Shown here: piece after piece, positions 49,199 to 62,000 of the stretch
Layout: every line of letters starts with the position of its first letter
How positions within the stretch are numbered: the stretch's first letter is position 1
NCBI RefSeq assembly: GCF_036850765.1
Contig: NC_089495.1
Coordinates: 118,381,033 to 118,445,032, forward strand
Source: Saccopteryx bilineata
Lineage: Eukaryota; Chordata; Mammalia; Chiroptera; Emballonuridae
Reading direction: 5' to 3'
Length of the DNA: 64,000 bases
Translations under genes and position numbers: made by a program
Notes under the pieces: model-generated
Database searches by the model: none
Seen by the model: only the letters and a program-made list of their open reading frames with translations
What the model was told of the DNA's origin: nothing

Positions 49199-50090
49199 AT
49201 GAAAAGACAAAAAAGTGCAAACCAAATGAAACCACAAGAGAAATCTTCAGGAGATGAACTGAGTGATATGGAAATAATCAAACTTCCAGATGCGGAGTTC
49301 AAAATAATGATTGTAAGGATGTTTAGGGATCTTAGAACAACAATGGGTGGTCATTACAAACACCTAAATAAAGAAATAGCAAGTATAAAAAAGAATCAGT
49401 CAGAGATGACAAATACAATATCAGAAATAAAGACCACAATGGAAGGAATTAAAAATAGGATACATAGAGCTGAGGATTGAATCAGCAAGTTGGAGGACTA
49501 CTGGAATGAAGGCATGAAAGCAGAGAAGAAAAAAGAAAAGAGACTCAAAAAGTCTGAGGAAACTCTCAGAGAGCTCTGTGACAACATGAAGAGAAATAAC
49601 ATCCACATCATAGGGGTTCCTGAAGAAGAAAAAAAAGAACAAGGGATAGAGACTTTGTTCAATCATATCATAGCTGAAAACTTCCCTAAATTAATGCAGG
49701 AGAAACTCTCACAAGTTCAAGAAGCACAGAGAACTCCATTAAAGAGAAACCCAAAGAAACCTACACCAAGACACATCATAATTAAAATACCAAAGCTAAG
49801 TGATAAAGAGAAAATATTAAAAGCTGCAAGAGAAAAAAGAGCTATCACCTACAAAGGAGCCCCCATAAGGATGACATCTGACTTCTCAACAGAAACACTT
49901 GAGGCCAGAAGGGAATGGTAAGAAATATTCAAAGTAATGCAGAACAAGAACCTACAACCAAGACTACTTTATCCAGCAAGGCTATCCTTTAAAATCGAAG
50001 GAGAAATAAAAAGTTTCCCAGACAAAAAACAACTCAAGGAATTCATTACAACCAAACCAATGCTGCAGGAAATGTTAAGGGGCATGTTGT
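49199..50090 (+). pseudogene. LINE-1 ORF1 (disrupted)
   Basis: ORF1p is the RNA-binding trimeric chaperone of L1. The first segment has the coiled coil (MKRQKSANQMK...IKNRIHRAED) and ends at TGA (49,478-49,480). The frame resumes with EDYWNEGMKAEKKKEKRLKK, then the RRM-type part (RNNIHIIGVPEEEKKEQG) and C-terminal domain (HIIIKIPKLSDKEKILKAAR, ITYKGAPIRMTSDFS). A second stop is at 49,919-49,921. Two stops disable it. Confidence 0.85.
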
Positions 50091-50149
50091 AAACAGATCA
50101 AAGTGGAAAAGAATATAGCAAAAAAGGAATACAGCTTGAAAAAATAAAA

Positions 50150-52067
50150 TGGTAATAAACAACTACAAATCAATAATAACCTTAAAAGTAAATGAATTAA
50201 ATGATCCAATCAAAATACATAGGTAGCTGCGTGGATAAGAAAACAGGACCCGTACATATGCTGTCTACAAGAGACACACCTTAGAACAAAAGATAAACAT
50301 AGATTGAAGGTAAAAGGATGGAAAAAAACATTTCATGCAAATGGAAATGAAAAAAAAGCTGGGGTAGCAATACTTATATCAGACAAATTGAACTTTAAAA
50401 CAAAGGCTATAGTAAGAGATAAAGAAGGCCACTACATAATGATAAAGGGAGTAATCCAACAGGAAGATATAACTATTATAAATATCTATGCACATAATAT
50501 AGGAGCACCTAAATATATAAAACAGACTTTGATGGATTTAAAGGGCGAGACCAACAGCAATACTATAATAGTACGGGATTTCAATACCCCACTAACATCA
50601 CTAGATAGATCCTCAAGAAAGAAAATTAACAAAGAAACAGCAGACTTATTGGACACACTAGATCAACTTGATTTAATAGATATCTTCAGAACCTTTCACC
50701 CTAAAGCAGCAGAATATACATTCTTTTTAAGTGCTCATGGTACATTCTCTAGGATAGACCACATGTTAGAGCACAAAAGCAGCCTCAACAAATTTAAGAA
50801 GACTGAAATCATATCAAGCACTTTCTCTGATCACAACAGCATGAAACTAGAAATCAACCAAAATAGAAAAGCTCAAAAATTCTCAAACACGTGGAAACTA
50901 AAGAGCTGGTTGTTAAATAACAAATGTATTAAGAATGAGATAAAAGAAGAAATAAAAAAATTTCTAGAAACGAATGACAATGAGCATACAACAACTCAAA
51001 ATTTATGGGACACAGCAAAAGCAGTACTGAGAGGGAATTTCATAGCACTACAGGCACACTTTCAGAAGCTAGAAAAAGCTCAAATAAACAACTTAACCCT
51101 GCATCTAAAAGAATTAGAAAAAGAACAGCAAGTAAAGCTCAAATGTAGTAGAAGGAAGTAAATATTAAAGATCAGAGCAGAAATAAATGACATAGAGGCT
51201 AAAGAAACAATACAGATGGTCAATGAAACTAGGAGCTGGTTCTTTGAAAAGGTAAACAAGATTGATGAACCTTTAACTAGAATCACCAAGAAAAAGAGAG
51301 AGAGGAATTAAATAAATAAAATTAGAAATGAGAGTGGAGAAATAACAACTGACAAAGCAGAAATACAAAATATTGTAAGAAAATACTATGAAGAACTGTA
51401 TGCCAAAAAACTAGACTACCTAGATCAGCTTTTCTCAACCTGTGGGTCGTGACCCCGGCGGGGATCGAACGGCCAAAACACAGGGGTCGCCTAAAGCCAT
51501 CATACAAAGCATTGATAAAAGAAATCAAGGAAGATACAAACAAGTGGAAGCATATACCGTGCTCATGGTTAGGAAGAATAAACATCATTGAAATGTCTGT
51601 ATTACCCAAAGCAATCTATAAATTCAATGCAATACCAATTAAAATACCAATGACATACTTCAAAGATATAGATCACATATTCCAAGAATTTATATGGAAC
51701 CAAAAAGAACGCGAATAGCCTCAGCTATCTTAAAAAAGAAGAATAAAGTGAGAGGTATCACACTTCCTGATATCAAGTTATACTACAAGTCCACTGTACT
51801 CAAAACAGCCTGGCACTGGCATAAGAACAGGCATATAGATCAATGGAATAGAACAGGGAACCCAGAAATAAACCCACAGCTCTATTGACAACTAATATTT
51901 GACAAAGGAGGTAAGGAAATACAATGGAGTAAAGACAGCCTCTTTAACAAATGGTGTTTGGAAAATTGGACAGCTACCTGCAAAAAAATGAAACTATTCA
52001 ATAGATCACCAGCTTATACCACTCACAAAAATAAACTCAAAATGGATAAAAGACTTAAATATAGGCC
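50150..52067 (+). pseudogene. LINE-1 ORF2 remnant lacking the reverse transcriptase core
   Basis: The endonuclease part is readable at 50,304-51,161 ([56 protein letters not shown]). After 51,425 the frame is broken by a 76-bp foreign piece. Only the region after the catalytic FADD motif continues ([20 protein letters not shown]). It cannot make a working enzyme. Confidence 0.85.
51426..51501. mobile_element. Half of a SPIN-like hAT element
   Basis: CAGCTTTTCTCAACCTGTGG, then GTGACCCCGGCGGGGATCG and AACACAGGGGTCGCCTAAAG, match the end of the SPIN (hAT) element as I remember it. Only one end is present; the other end and the 8-bp duplication are missing. Confidence 0.65.
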
Positions 52068-53354
52068 ATGACTTTGGGTGATGGGTATGCAACATACCTG
52101 AAAGACAAGATAACCTGGACTTGTTGATCTTTGAATATATGTAACCTGATTTATTGATGTAGCCCCATTAAAAAAATAAAATTATAATTAAAAAAAAGAG
52201 CAAAGGAAAAATAATTTGAGACAAAGGGGATTGTAGATTTCAAGAATAAAATGGCAATAAATAATTACATATCAATAATAACCTTAAATGTAAATGGAGT
52301 AAATGCTCCAATTAAAAGACATAGGGTAGCTGTGTGGATAAGAAAACAGGACCTGTACATATGCTATCTACAAGAGACCCACCCCAGAACAAAAGATACA
52401 CATAGACTAAAGGTGAAGGGTTGGATAAAATGTATTTCAAGCAAATGCACACGAAACAAAAGCTGGGGTAGCAACACTTATATCTGACAAAATAGACTTT
52501 AAAACAAAGGCTATATATAGTAAGGGATAAAAAAGGTCACTACATAATGATAAAGAGAGCAATCCAACAGGAGGATATAGCCATTTTAAATATCTGTGGG
52601 CCTTATATAGGGGCACCTAAACATATAAAGCAGATTTTGATGAACATAAAAGGCGAGAACAACAGCAATGTAAACAACTAGAATTGTAGAGGATTTTAAT
52701 ACCCCAAAACATCAATGGATAGATCCTCCAGACAGAAAATTAACAAAGAAGCAATAGCCTTAAATGACACACTAGATCAACTGGATTTAGTACATATCTT
52801 CAGAACCTTTCACACCAAAGCAGCAAAATACACATTTTTTTCAAGTCCTCATGGTACATTCTCTAGGATAGATGACATGTTAGGGCACAAAACAAGTCTC
52901 AATAAACTTAAAAAGATTGCAACCATATCAAGCATCTTCTCTGATCACAATGGCATGAAAAAAGAAATTAACTGCAATAGAAAAACTGAAAAATATTCAA
53001 ATACTTGGAGGCAACATAGAATGTTATCAAATAATGAATGGGTTAACTATGAGATCAAGGAAGAAATAAAAAATTTCCTTGAAACAAGTGAAAATGAACA
53101 TACAACAACTCAAAATGTATGGGACACAGCAAAATCAGTCCTGAAAAGAAAGTTCATGGCATTACAAACATTCCTTAAGAAGCAAGAAAAAACACAAATA
53201 AACAACTTAATCTACATCTAAAAGAACTAGAAAAAGAACCACAAATAAAGCCCAGAGGAAATAGAAGGAAGGAAATAATAATTATCAGAGCAAAAATAAA
53301 TGACATAGAGGCTAAAATATATATATACAAAAGATCAATGAAAATAAGAGTTGG

Positions 53355-53909
53355 CTGGGTATATATCCCCAAAACTCAGAAACATTGATACGTAAAGACA
53401 CATGCAGCCCCATGTTTATTGCAGCATTGTTCACAGTGGCCAGGACATGGAAACAACCAAAAAGCCCATCAATAGATGACTGGATAAAGAAGATGTGGCA
53501 CATATACACTATGGAATACTACTCAGCCATAAGAAATGATGACATCGGAACATTTACAGCAAAATGGTGGGATCTTGATAACATGATACGAAGCGAAATA
53601 AGTAAATCAGAAAAAAACAGGAACTGTATTATTCCATACATAGGTGGGAGATAATAGTGAAACTAAGAGACATTGATAAGAGTGTGGTGGTTACGGGGGG
53701 GAGGGGGGAATGGGAGAGGGATAGGGGGTGGGAGGGGCACAAAGAAAACAAGATAGAAGGTGACAGAGGACAATCTGACTTTGGGTGGTGGGTATGCAAC
53801 ATAATTGAACGACAAGATAACCTGGACTTGTTATCTTTGAATATATGTATCCTGATTTATTGATGTCACCCCATTAAAAAAATAAAATTATAAAAAAAAA
53901 AAAAAAAAA
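53355..53909 (+). mobile_element. 5'-truncated LINE-1 insertion with target-site duplication
   Basis: A 555-bp L1 3' end (peptide SPMFIAALFTVARTWKQPKS, G-rich 3'-UTR block, 3' end and A20-type tail) inserted into L1 #2. The 14-bp duplication AAAATAAGAGTTGG is exact at 53,341-53,354 and 53,910-53,923. Confidence 0.95.
53693..53742 (+). other. G-rich tract in L1 3' UTR
   Basis: Several runs of G (GGGGGGGAGGGGGG, then GGGG and GGG runs) in 50 bases on the plus strand, able in principle to form a G-quadruplex, a known property of L1 3' UTRs. Confidence 0.75.
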
Positions 53910-55650
53910 AAAATAAGAGTTGGTTTTTTGAAAAGGTAAACAAGATTGATGAACCTTTAACCGGACTCACTAAGAAAAAAAAGACAGAAGACTCAAATAA
54001 ATAAAATTAGAAATGAAATTGGAGAAATCACAACTGACACCACAGAAATACAAAGGATTGTAAGAAAATACTATGAAGTTCTGTGTGCCAAAAAATTAGA
54101 CAACTTAGGCAAAATGAATAAATTCCTAGAAGCATATAATCTTCCAAAACTCAATCTGGAAGAATCAGAAAACCTAAACAGATCAATTACAACAAATAGT
54201 TATCAAAAACTCCCAGCAAACAAAAATCCTGGACCAGATGGTTTCACAGGAGACTTCTACCAAATATTCAAAGAGCTAACACCTATCCTTCTGGAGCTAT
54301 TTTTAAAAAATTCAAGAGGAAGGAAGACTTCCAAGCTCCTTTTATGAGGTGAACATAATCCTTCTTACAAAACCAGGTACTACAAAGGAAGAAAACTATA
54401 GGCCAATAACCCTGATGAACTTAGATGCTAAAATTCTCAACAAAATATTAGCAAACTGGATCAGCAATACATGAAAAAAATCATATATCATGATCTAGTG
54501 GAATTTATTCTGGGAAGGCAAGGCTAGTACAATATTCACAAATCAATAAATGGGATTCATCACATAAACAAAAGAAAGGAGAAAATCACATGATTATGTC
54601 AACAGATGCAGAAAAAGCATTTGATAAAATCCAGCACCATTTATAATCAAAACTCCCAGCAAAGTGGGAATACAGGGAACATACCTCAACATGATAAAAA
54701 CTATCTATGACAAACCTATGGCCAACATCATACTCAATGGCAAAAATTAAAAGCAATCCCCTTATGATCAGGAACAAGGCAGGGGTGCCCCCTTCAGCAC
54801 TCTTATTCAACATAGTGCTAGAAGTCCTAGCCACAGCAATCAGACAAGAAGAAGAAATAAAAGGCATCCAAATTGGAAAAGAAGAAGTAAAACTATCATT
54901 ATTTGCTGATGACATGATGCTGTACATAGAAAACCCTAAAGTCTTAGTCAAAACACTACTAGACCTGATAAATGAATTCAGCAAGGTGGCAGGATATAAA
55001 ATTAATATTCAAAAATCAGTGGCATTTTTATACACCAACAATCAACTGTCTGAAAGAGAAATTGATGAAACAATCCCCTTCACTATTGCATAAATAAGTA
55101 AATAAAGTACGTAGGAGTAAATTTAACCAAGGAGGTAAAGGACTTGTACTCAGAAAACTATAAAACATTGATCAAAGAGATCAAGGAAGATACAAACAAG
55201 CGGAAGTATATACCATTACATGGATAGGAAGAATAAACATCATTAAAATGTCTATATTACCCAAAGCAATATATAAATTCCATGCAATTCCTATTAAAAT
55301 ACCAATGGCATACTTCAAAGATATAGAATAAATATTCCAAAAAGTTATATGGCACCAGAAAAGAACATGAATAGCCTCAGCAATCTTGAAAATGAAGAAT
55401 AAAGTGAACGGTATCACACTTCTTGATATCAAGTTATACTACAAGGCCATTGTACAAAACAGCCTGGTACTGGCATGAGAACAGCCATACAGATCAATGG
55501 AACAGAACAGAGAACACAGAAATAAACCCACATCTTTATGATCAATTGATATTTGACAAGGAGTTAATAGCATACAATGGAGTAAAGACAGTCTCTTTGA
55601 TAAATGGTATTTGGTAAAATTGGACAGCTACCTGCAAAACAATGAAACTA

Positions 55651-56060
55651 GGCCCTGGCCCGTTGGCTCAGCGGTAGAGCATCGGCCTGGCGAGCAGGGG
55701 ACCCGGGTTCGATTCCCGGCCAGGGCACATGGGAGAAGAGCCCATTTGCTTCTTCACCCCCCCTCCTTCCTCTCTGTCTCTCTCTTCCCTTCCCGCAGCC
55801 AAGGCTCCATCGGAACAAAGATGGCCCGGGCACTGGGGATGGCTCCTTGGCCTCTGCCCCAGGCACTAGAGTGTCTCTGGTCGTGGCAGAGCGATGCCCT
55901 GGAGGGGCAGAGCATCGCCCCCTGGTGGGCAGAGCGTCGCCCCTGGTGGGTGTACCGGGTGGATCCCAGTCAGGCACATGCAGGAGTCTGTCTGACTGTC
56001 TCTCCCCGTTTCCAGCTTCAGAAAAATACAAACAAACAAACAAACAAAAAAAACAACAAC
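55651..56060 (+). mobile_element. Full-length tRNA-derived SINE (family A)
   Basis: Head GGCCCTGGCCCGTTGGCTCA, near-ideal A and B boxes (GGTTCGATTCC), tail AAATACAAACAAACAAACAA. The exact 10-bp duplication AATGAAACTA is at 55,641-55,650 and 56,061-56,070. One of the least diverged SINEs in the window. Confidence 0.97.
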
Positions 56061-56148
56061 AATGAAACTAGACCACCAATTTACACCATTCACAAAAATA
56101 AACTCAAAATGGATAAAAGACTTAAATGTAAGTCATGAAACCATAAAC

Positions 56149-56544
56149 ATCTTCTTTTTTCTTTTTTTATTATTACTAAATTTAATGCAGTGACATTGAT
56201 AAATCAGGGAACATATGTTGAGAGAAAACATCTCCAGATTATTTTGACATTTCATTGTGCTATATACCCCTCCCCCAAAGTCAAATTGTCTTCTGTCACC
56301 TTATATCTGATTTTCTTTGTGCCCCTCCCCACCCCCACCCCATCTCTCCTTCCTTGCCTCATCCCCGCTTCCCCCACCCCTTACCCCCGTTTACATCACA
56401 TTCTTGTTCATGTCTCTGAGTCTCATTTTTATGTCCCATCTATGTATGGATTCATATAGTTCTTAGTTTTTTATGATTTACTAATTTCACTCAGTATAAT
56501 GTTATCAAGGTCCATCCATGTCATTGTAAATGATCCAATGTTCA
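56149..56544 (-). mobile_element. 5'-truncated LINE-1 3' end
   Basis: The A-tail faces left (T-rich at 56,149-56,171), followed by the 3'-UTR phrase AATGCAGTGACATTGATAAA and a C-rich block (G-rich on the minus strand). It ends in late ORF2 at TGATCCAATGTT. Confidence 0.85.
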
Positions 56545-58778
56545 GATATCTCAGCAGAAACTCTACAAGCTAGAAGAGAGTGGAACCCAATATTTATAGT
56601 CCTGAAAGAGAGGAACTTTCAGCCATGAATACTGTACCCATTAAAACTATCCTTCAAATATGAAGGAGAAATAAAAACATTCACAGATACAGAAAAGATG
56701 AGGGAATTTATCATCAGAAAACCCCCACTCCAGGAATTACTAAAGGGGGTTCTCCAATCAGATACAAAGAACTAAAAAAAAAACAAAGCCACAAGTAAAA
56801 GCTCCAAGAAGAACACAATAAAACCAAATTTAAACTGTGACAACAACAAAAAGAAAGGGGGGAGAGGATGGACATTAACAGTAGCAAAGGACAATGAAGT
56901 GCAAAAGTACTCATAAAATAGTGCGCTACAATGAACAGGGTAGAAACCCTTTTCATTACCTAAAGGTAACCACCATTGAAAAACCACCACAGAAGCACAT
57001 GAGATAAAAAAGATAGCAACAGAGGAAAGATGTATGGAATACAACCAAATATAAACAAAAGATAGAAAAACAATGGAGAAGGATCAAACAAGACACAAAA
57101 CTAACAGAAAGCAATATATAAAATGGCAATAGGAAACTCACAAGTGTCAATACTTACACTAAATGTAAACAGATTAAACTCAATAAAAAGGCACAGAGTA
57201 GCAGAATGGATTAAAAAAGAAAATCCAACTGTATGCTGCCTACAAGAAACTCATCTAAGTAACAAAGATAAAAACAAATTCAAAGTGAAAGGCTGGAAAA
57301 CAGTACTCCAAGCAAATAACATCCAAAAAAAAGCAGGCGTAGCAATACTCATATCTGATAATGCTGACTACAAGACAGCAAAAGTACTCAGAGACAAAAA
57401 TGACCATTTCATAATGGCTAAGGGGACACTGAATCAAGAAGACATAACAATTCTTAATATATATGCACCAAACCAAGGAGCACCAAAATATATAAGACAG
57501 CTACTTATTGACCTTAAAACAAAAACTGACAAAAATACAATCATACTTGGAGACCTCAATACACCGCTGACGGCTCTAGATCGGTCATCGAAACAGAGAA
57601 TCAACAAAGACAGTGGCCTTAAACAAAACACTAGAGCACCTGGATATGATAGACATCTACAGGACATTTCATCCCAAAGTGACTGAGTATACATTTTTCT
57701 CCAGTGTACATGGATCATTCTCAAGAATTGACCATATGTTGGGCCACAAAAACAACATCAGCAAATTCAGAAAAATCGAAGTTGTACCAAGCATATTTTC
57801 TGATCATAAAGCCTTGAAACTACAATTCAACTGCAAAAAAGAGGAAAAAAATCCCACAAAAATGTGGAAACTAAACAACATACTTTTAAAAAATGAATGG
57901 GTCAAAGAAGAAATAAGTGCAGAGATCAAAAGATATATACAGACAAATGAAAATGACAATATGACATATCAGAATCTATGGGATGCAGCAAAAGCAGTGA
58001 TAAGAGGGAAGTTCATATCACTTCAGGCATATATGAACAAACAAGAGAGAGCCCAAGTGAACCACTTAACTTCACACCTTAAGGAACTAGAAAAAGAAGA
58101 AAAAAAACAACCCAAAACCAGCCGAAGAAAGGAGATAATAAAAATCAGAGCAGAAATAAATGAAATAGAGAACAGAAAAACTATAGAAAAAATTAATAGA
58201 ACAAGAAGCTGGTTCTTTGAAAAGATCAACAAAATTGACAAACCCATGGCAAGACTTAGCAAGGAAAAAGAGCAAGAATTCATATAAACAGAATCCAAAA
58301 TGAAAGAGTAGAAATCACCACGACTCCGCAGATATACAAAGAATTATTGTAGAATACTATGAAAAACTTTATGCCACTAAATTCAACAACCTAGAAGAAA
58401 TGGATAAATTCCTAGAACAATACAACCTTCCTAGACTGAGTCAAGAAGAAGCACAAAGCCTAAACAAACCTATTAGTAGAGAAGAAATAGAAAAAACCAT
58501 TAAAAACCTCCCCAAAAATAAAAGTCCAGGCCCTGAAGGCTATATCAGCGAATTTTATCAAACATTCAAAGAAGACTTGGTTCCTATTCTACTGAAAGTC
58601 TTCCAAAAAATTGAAGAAGAAGCAATACTTCCAAACACATTTTATGAGGCCAACATAACCCTCATACCAAAACCAGGCAAGGATGGCACAAAAAAAGAAA
58701 ACTACAGATCAATATCTCTGATGAATAGAGATGCTAAAATACTAAACAAAATACTACCAAATCGAATACAACAACATA
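56545..58778 (+). mobile_element. LINE-1 #3, cut by the minus-strand L1
   Basis: It begins in the ORF1 C-terminal region (PPLQELLKGVLQSDTKN before the stop near 56,774), goes through the inter-ORF spacer and ORF2 endonuclease, and stops in early reverse transcriptase at 58,778, where the poly(T) of the next L1 starts. Confidence 0.9.
57123..58778 (+). pseudogene. LINE-1 ORF2, endonuclease and start of reverse transcriptase (disrupted)
   Basis: Starts MAIGNSQVSILTLNVNRLNS. Endonuclease peptides include [60 protein letters not shown], and [21 protein letters not shown] 2-nt loss at about 57,610 shifts the frame ([12 protein letters not shown] in the wrong frame). More disruptions follow near 58,287. 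The reverse transcriptase start ([20 protein letters not shown]) is readable to 58,770. Confidence 0.88.
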
Positions 58779-58945
58779 TTTTTTTAATTATAATTTTATT
58801 TTTTTAATGGGGCGACATTAATAAATCAGGTTACATATATTCAAAGATCAACAAATCCAGGTTATCTTGTCTTTCAATTATGTTGCATACCCATCACCCA
58901 AAGTCAGATTGTCCTCTGTCACCTTCTATCTAGTTTTCTTTGTGC

Positions 58946-58990
58946 CCCTCCCCCTCCCCCTTTCCCTCTCCCTTTCCCCCCTCCCCCCGT
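58946..58990 (-). other. G-rich tract in L1 #4 3' UTR
   Basis: C-rich on the plus strand with runs CCCCTCCCCCTCCCCC and CCCCCCTCCCCCC; on the minus strand (the L1 sense strand) it is a G-run cluster able to form a G-quadruplex. Confidence 0.75.
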
Positions 58991-59022
58991 AACCACCACA
59001 CTCTTATCAATGTCTCTTAGTT

Positions 59023-62000
59023 TCACTTTTGTGTCCCACCTATGTATGGAATAATGCAGTTCCTGTTTTTTTCTGATTTACTTATTTCACTTCGTATAAT
59101 GTTATCAAGATCCCACCATTTTGCTATAAATGATACGATGTCATCATTTCTTATGGCTGAGTAGTATTCCATAGTGTACATGTGCCACATCTTCTTTATC
59201 CAGTCGTCTATTGACGGGCTTTTTGGTTGTTTCCATGTCCTGGCCACTGTGAACAATGCTGCAATGAACATGGGGCTGCATGTGTCTTTACGTATCAATG
59301 TTTCTGAGTTTTGGGGGTATATACCCAGTGGAGGGATTGCGGGGTCATAAGGTAGTTCTATTTTCAGTTTTTTGAGGAACCACCATACTTTCTTTCATAA
59401 TGGTTGTACTACTTTACATTCCCACCAACAGTGTATGAGGGTTCCTTTTTCTCCACAGCCTCTCCAACATTTGCTATTACTTGTCTTGTTAATAATAGCT
59501 AATCTAACAGGTGTGAGGTGGTATCTCATTGCAGTTTTGATTTGCATTTCTCTAATAACTAATTTGCATGAGAATCTTTTCATATTTCTGTTGGCCATTT
59601 GTACTTCCTCCTGGGAGAAGTGTCTGTTCATGTCCTCTTCCCATTTTTTTATTGGATTGTTTGTTTGTTTGTTGTTGAGTTTTATGAGTTCTTCGTATAT
59701 TTTGGATATTAGGCCCTTATCTGAGCTGTTGTTTGAAAATATCATTTCCCATTTAGTTGTCTTTCTGTTTATTTTCTTATCAGTTTCTCTTGCTGAGCAA
59801 AAACTTCTTAGTCTGATGTAGTCCCATTCATTATTTTTGCCTTCACTTCTCTTGCCTTTGGAGTCAAATTTATAAAATGCTCTTTAAAACCCAGGTCCAT
59901 GAGTTTAGTACCTATGTCTTCTTCTATGTACTTTATTGTTTCAGGTCTTATGTTTAGATCTTTGATCCATTTTGAGTTAATTTTAGTACAGGGGGACAAA
60001 CTGTAGTCCAGTTTCATTCTTTTGCATGTGGCTTTCCAGTTTTCCCAGCACCATTTATTGAAGAGACTTTTTTTTCTCCATTGTATGTTCTTGGCCCCTT
60101 TATCAAAAATTATTTGACTATATATATGTGGTTTTATTTCTGGACTTTCTATTCTGTTCCATTGGTCTGAGTGTCTATTGTTCTGCCAATACCATGCTGT
60201 TTTGATTGTCGTGGCCCTATAATATAGTTTGAAGTCAGGTATTGTAATGCCCCCAGCTTCCTTCTTTTTCTTTAGGATTGCTTGGGCTATTCGGGATTTT
60301 TTATAGTTCCATAGAAATCTGATGATTTTTTGCTCTATTTCTTTAAAAAATGTCATTGGATTTTTGATGGGAATTGCATTAAATTTGTATATTGCTTTGA
60401 GTAATATAGCCATCTTGATTATATTTATTCTTCCTAACAAAGAACAAGAAATATTCTTCCATCTCATTATATCTTTCTTGATTTCTCTTAACAATGGTTT
60501 ATAGTTTTCATTATATAAGTCCTTTACATTCTTTGTTATGTTTATTCCTAAGTATTTTTTTTTTGTTGTTGCAATCGTGAAGGGGATTATTCTTTTGAGT
60601 TCGTTCTCAGTTTTCATTGTTGGCATATAGAAAGGCTATTGACTTCTGTATGTTAATTTTGTATCCTGCGAACTTACTGTATTAGCTTATTGTTTCTAGT
60701 AGTCTTTTTGTGGATTCTTTGGGGTTTTCGATGTATAGGATCATATCATCTGCAAAAAGTGATACCTTTACTTCTTCTTTTCCAATATGGATGCCTTTTA
60801 TTTCTTCGTCTTGTCTGATTGCTCTGGCTAGAACCTCTAGTACCACATTAAATAACAGTGGAGACAGTGGACAACCCTGTCTTGTTCCTGATTTAAGGGG
60901 GAAAGCCTTCAGTTTAGTAACATTTAATATGATGTTAGCTGATGGTTTATCATATATGGCCTTTATCATGTTGAGGTATTTTCCTTCTATACTTATTTTG
61001 TTGAGAGTCTTAAACATAAAATTGTGTTGTATTTTATCAAAAGCCTTTTCTGTATCTATTGATAAGAACATGTGGTTTTTGTTCTTTGTTTTGTTGATAT
61101 GGTGTATTACGTTAACCCTTTTACGTATGTTGAACCATCCTTGAGGTTCTGGGATGAATCCCACTTGATCATGATGTATTATTTTTTTAATATGTTGTTG
61201 TATTCGATTTGCTAGTATTTTGTTTAGTATTTTAGCATCTGTATTCATCAGAGATATTGGTCTGTAGTTTTCTTTTTTTGTGCCATCCTTGCCTGGTTTT
61301 GGTATGAGGGTTATGTTGGCCTCATAAAATGTGTTTGGAAGTATTGCTTCTTCTTCAATTTTTTGGAATTCTTTCAGTGGAATAGGAACCAAGTTTTTTT
61401 GAATGTTTGATAAAATTCGCTGGTATAGCCGTCAGGGCCTGGACTTTTATTTTTGGGGAGGTTTTTAATGGTTTTTTCTATTTCTTCTCTACTAATAGGT
61501 CTGTTTAGGCTTTGTGCTTCTTCTTGACTCAGTCTAGGAAGGTTGTATTGTTCTAGGAATTTATCCATTTCTTCTAGGTTGTTGAATTTAGTGGCATAAA
61601 GTTTTTCATAGTATTCTACAATAATTCTTTGTATATCTACGGTGTCCGTGGTGATTTCTCCTCTTTCATTTTGGATTTTGATTATATGAGTTCTTTCTCT
61701 TTTTTCCCTGGTAAGTCTTGCCGAGGGTTTGTCAATTTTATTGATTTTTTCAAAGAACCAGCTCTTTGTTCTATTAATTTTTTCTATAGTTTTTCTGTTC
61801 TCTATTTCATTTATTTCTGCTCTGATTTTTATTATCTCCTTTCTTCGGCTGGTTTTGGGTTGTCTTTGTTCTTCTTTTTCTAGTTCCTTAAGGTGTGAAG
61901 TTAAGTGGTTCACTTAGGCTCTCTCTTGTTTGTTCATATATGCCTGAAGTGATATGAACTTCCCTCTTATCACTGCTTTTGCTGCATCCCATAGATTCTG

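Larger units (their letters stand above)
48296..52195 (+). mobile_element. Internally deleted LINE-1 (L1 #1)
   Basis: It opens with the L1 5'-UTR word CTGAAGATGGCAGCGGAGTA, includes ORF1 (49,199-50,090), ORF2 endonuclease (50,150-51,400), then a jump over reverse transcriptase filled by a SPIN-like end, the later ORF2 part (51,502-52,067), a second deletion, and the 3' end ACTTGTTGATCTTTGAATAT with an A-rich tail. Confidence 0.9.
52251..56130 (+). pseudogene. LINE-1 ORF2 (disrupted)
   Basis: Endonuclease part: ISIITLNVNGVNAPIKRHRV, then CYLQETHPRTKDTHRLKVKG. Linker: IDDMLGHKTSLNKLKKIATI. Reverse transcriptase: NKNPGPDGFTGDFYQIFKEL and the catalytic [16 protein letters not shown] at about 54,890-54,940. 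Late part: [20 protein letters not shown]. Frameshifts and stops occur repeatedly, so it is dead. Confidence 0.88.
52236..56148 (+). mobile_element. LINE-1 #2, ORF2-bearing, twice interrupted
   Basis: It starts near the ORF2 start codon and extends through endonuclease, reverse transcriptase and late ORF2. It is cut by a young truncated L1 (53,355-53,909) and a SINE (55,651-56,060). The 3' end is lost at a minus-strand L1 fragment from 56,149. Confidence 0.9.

Noticed and set aside
56149..58778. Twin-priming inversion (a 5'-inverted single L1) as an explanation of the minus piece at 56,149-56,544 next to L1 #3
   Set aside because: The minus piece has its own 3' end and A-tail, so it is a separate insertion and not the inverted 5' part of the L1 that follows.
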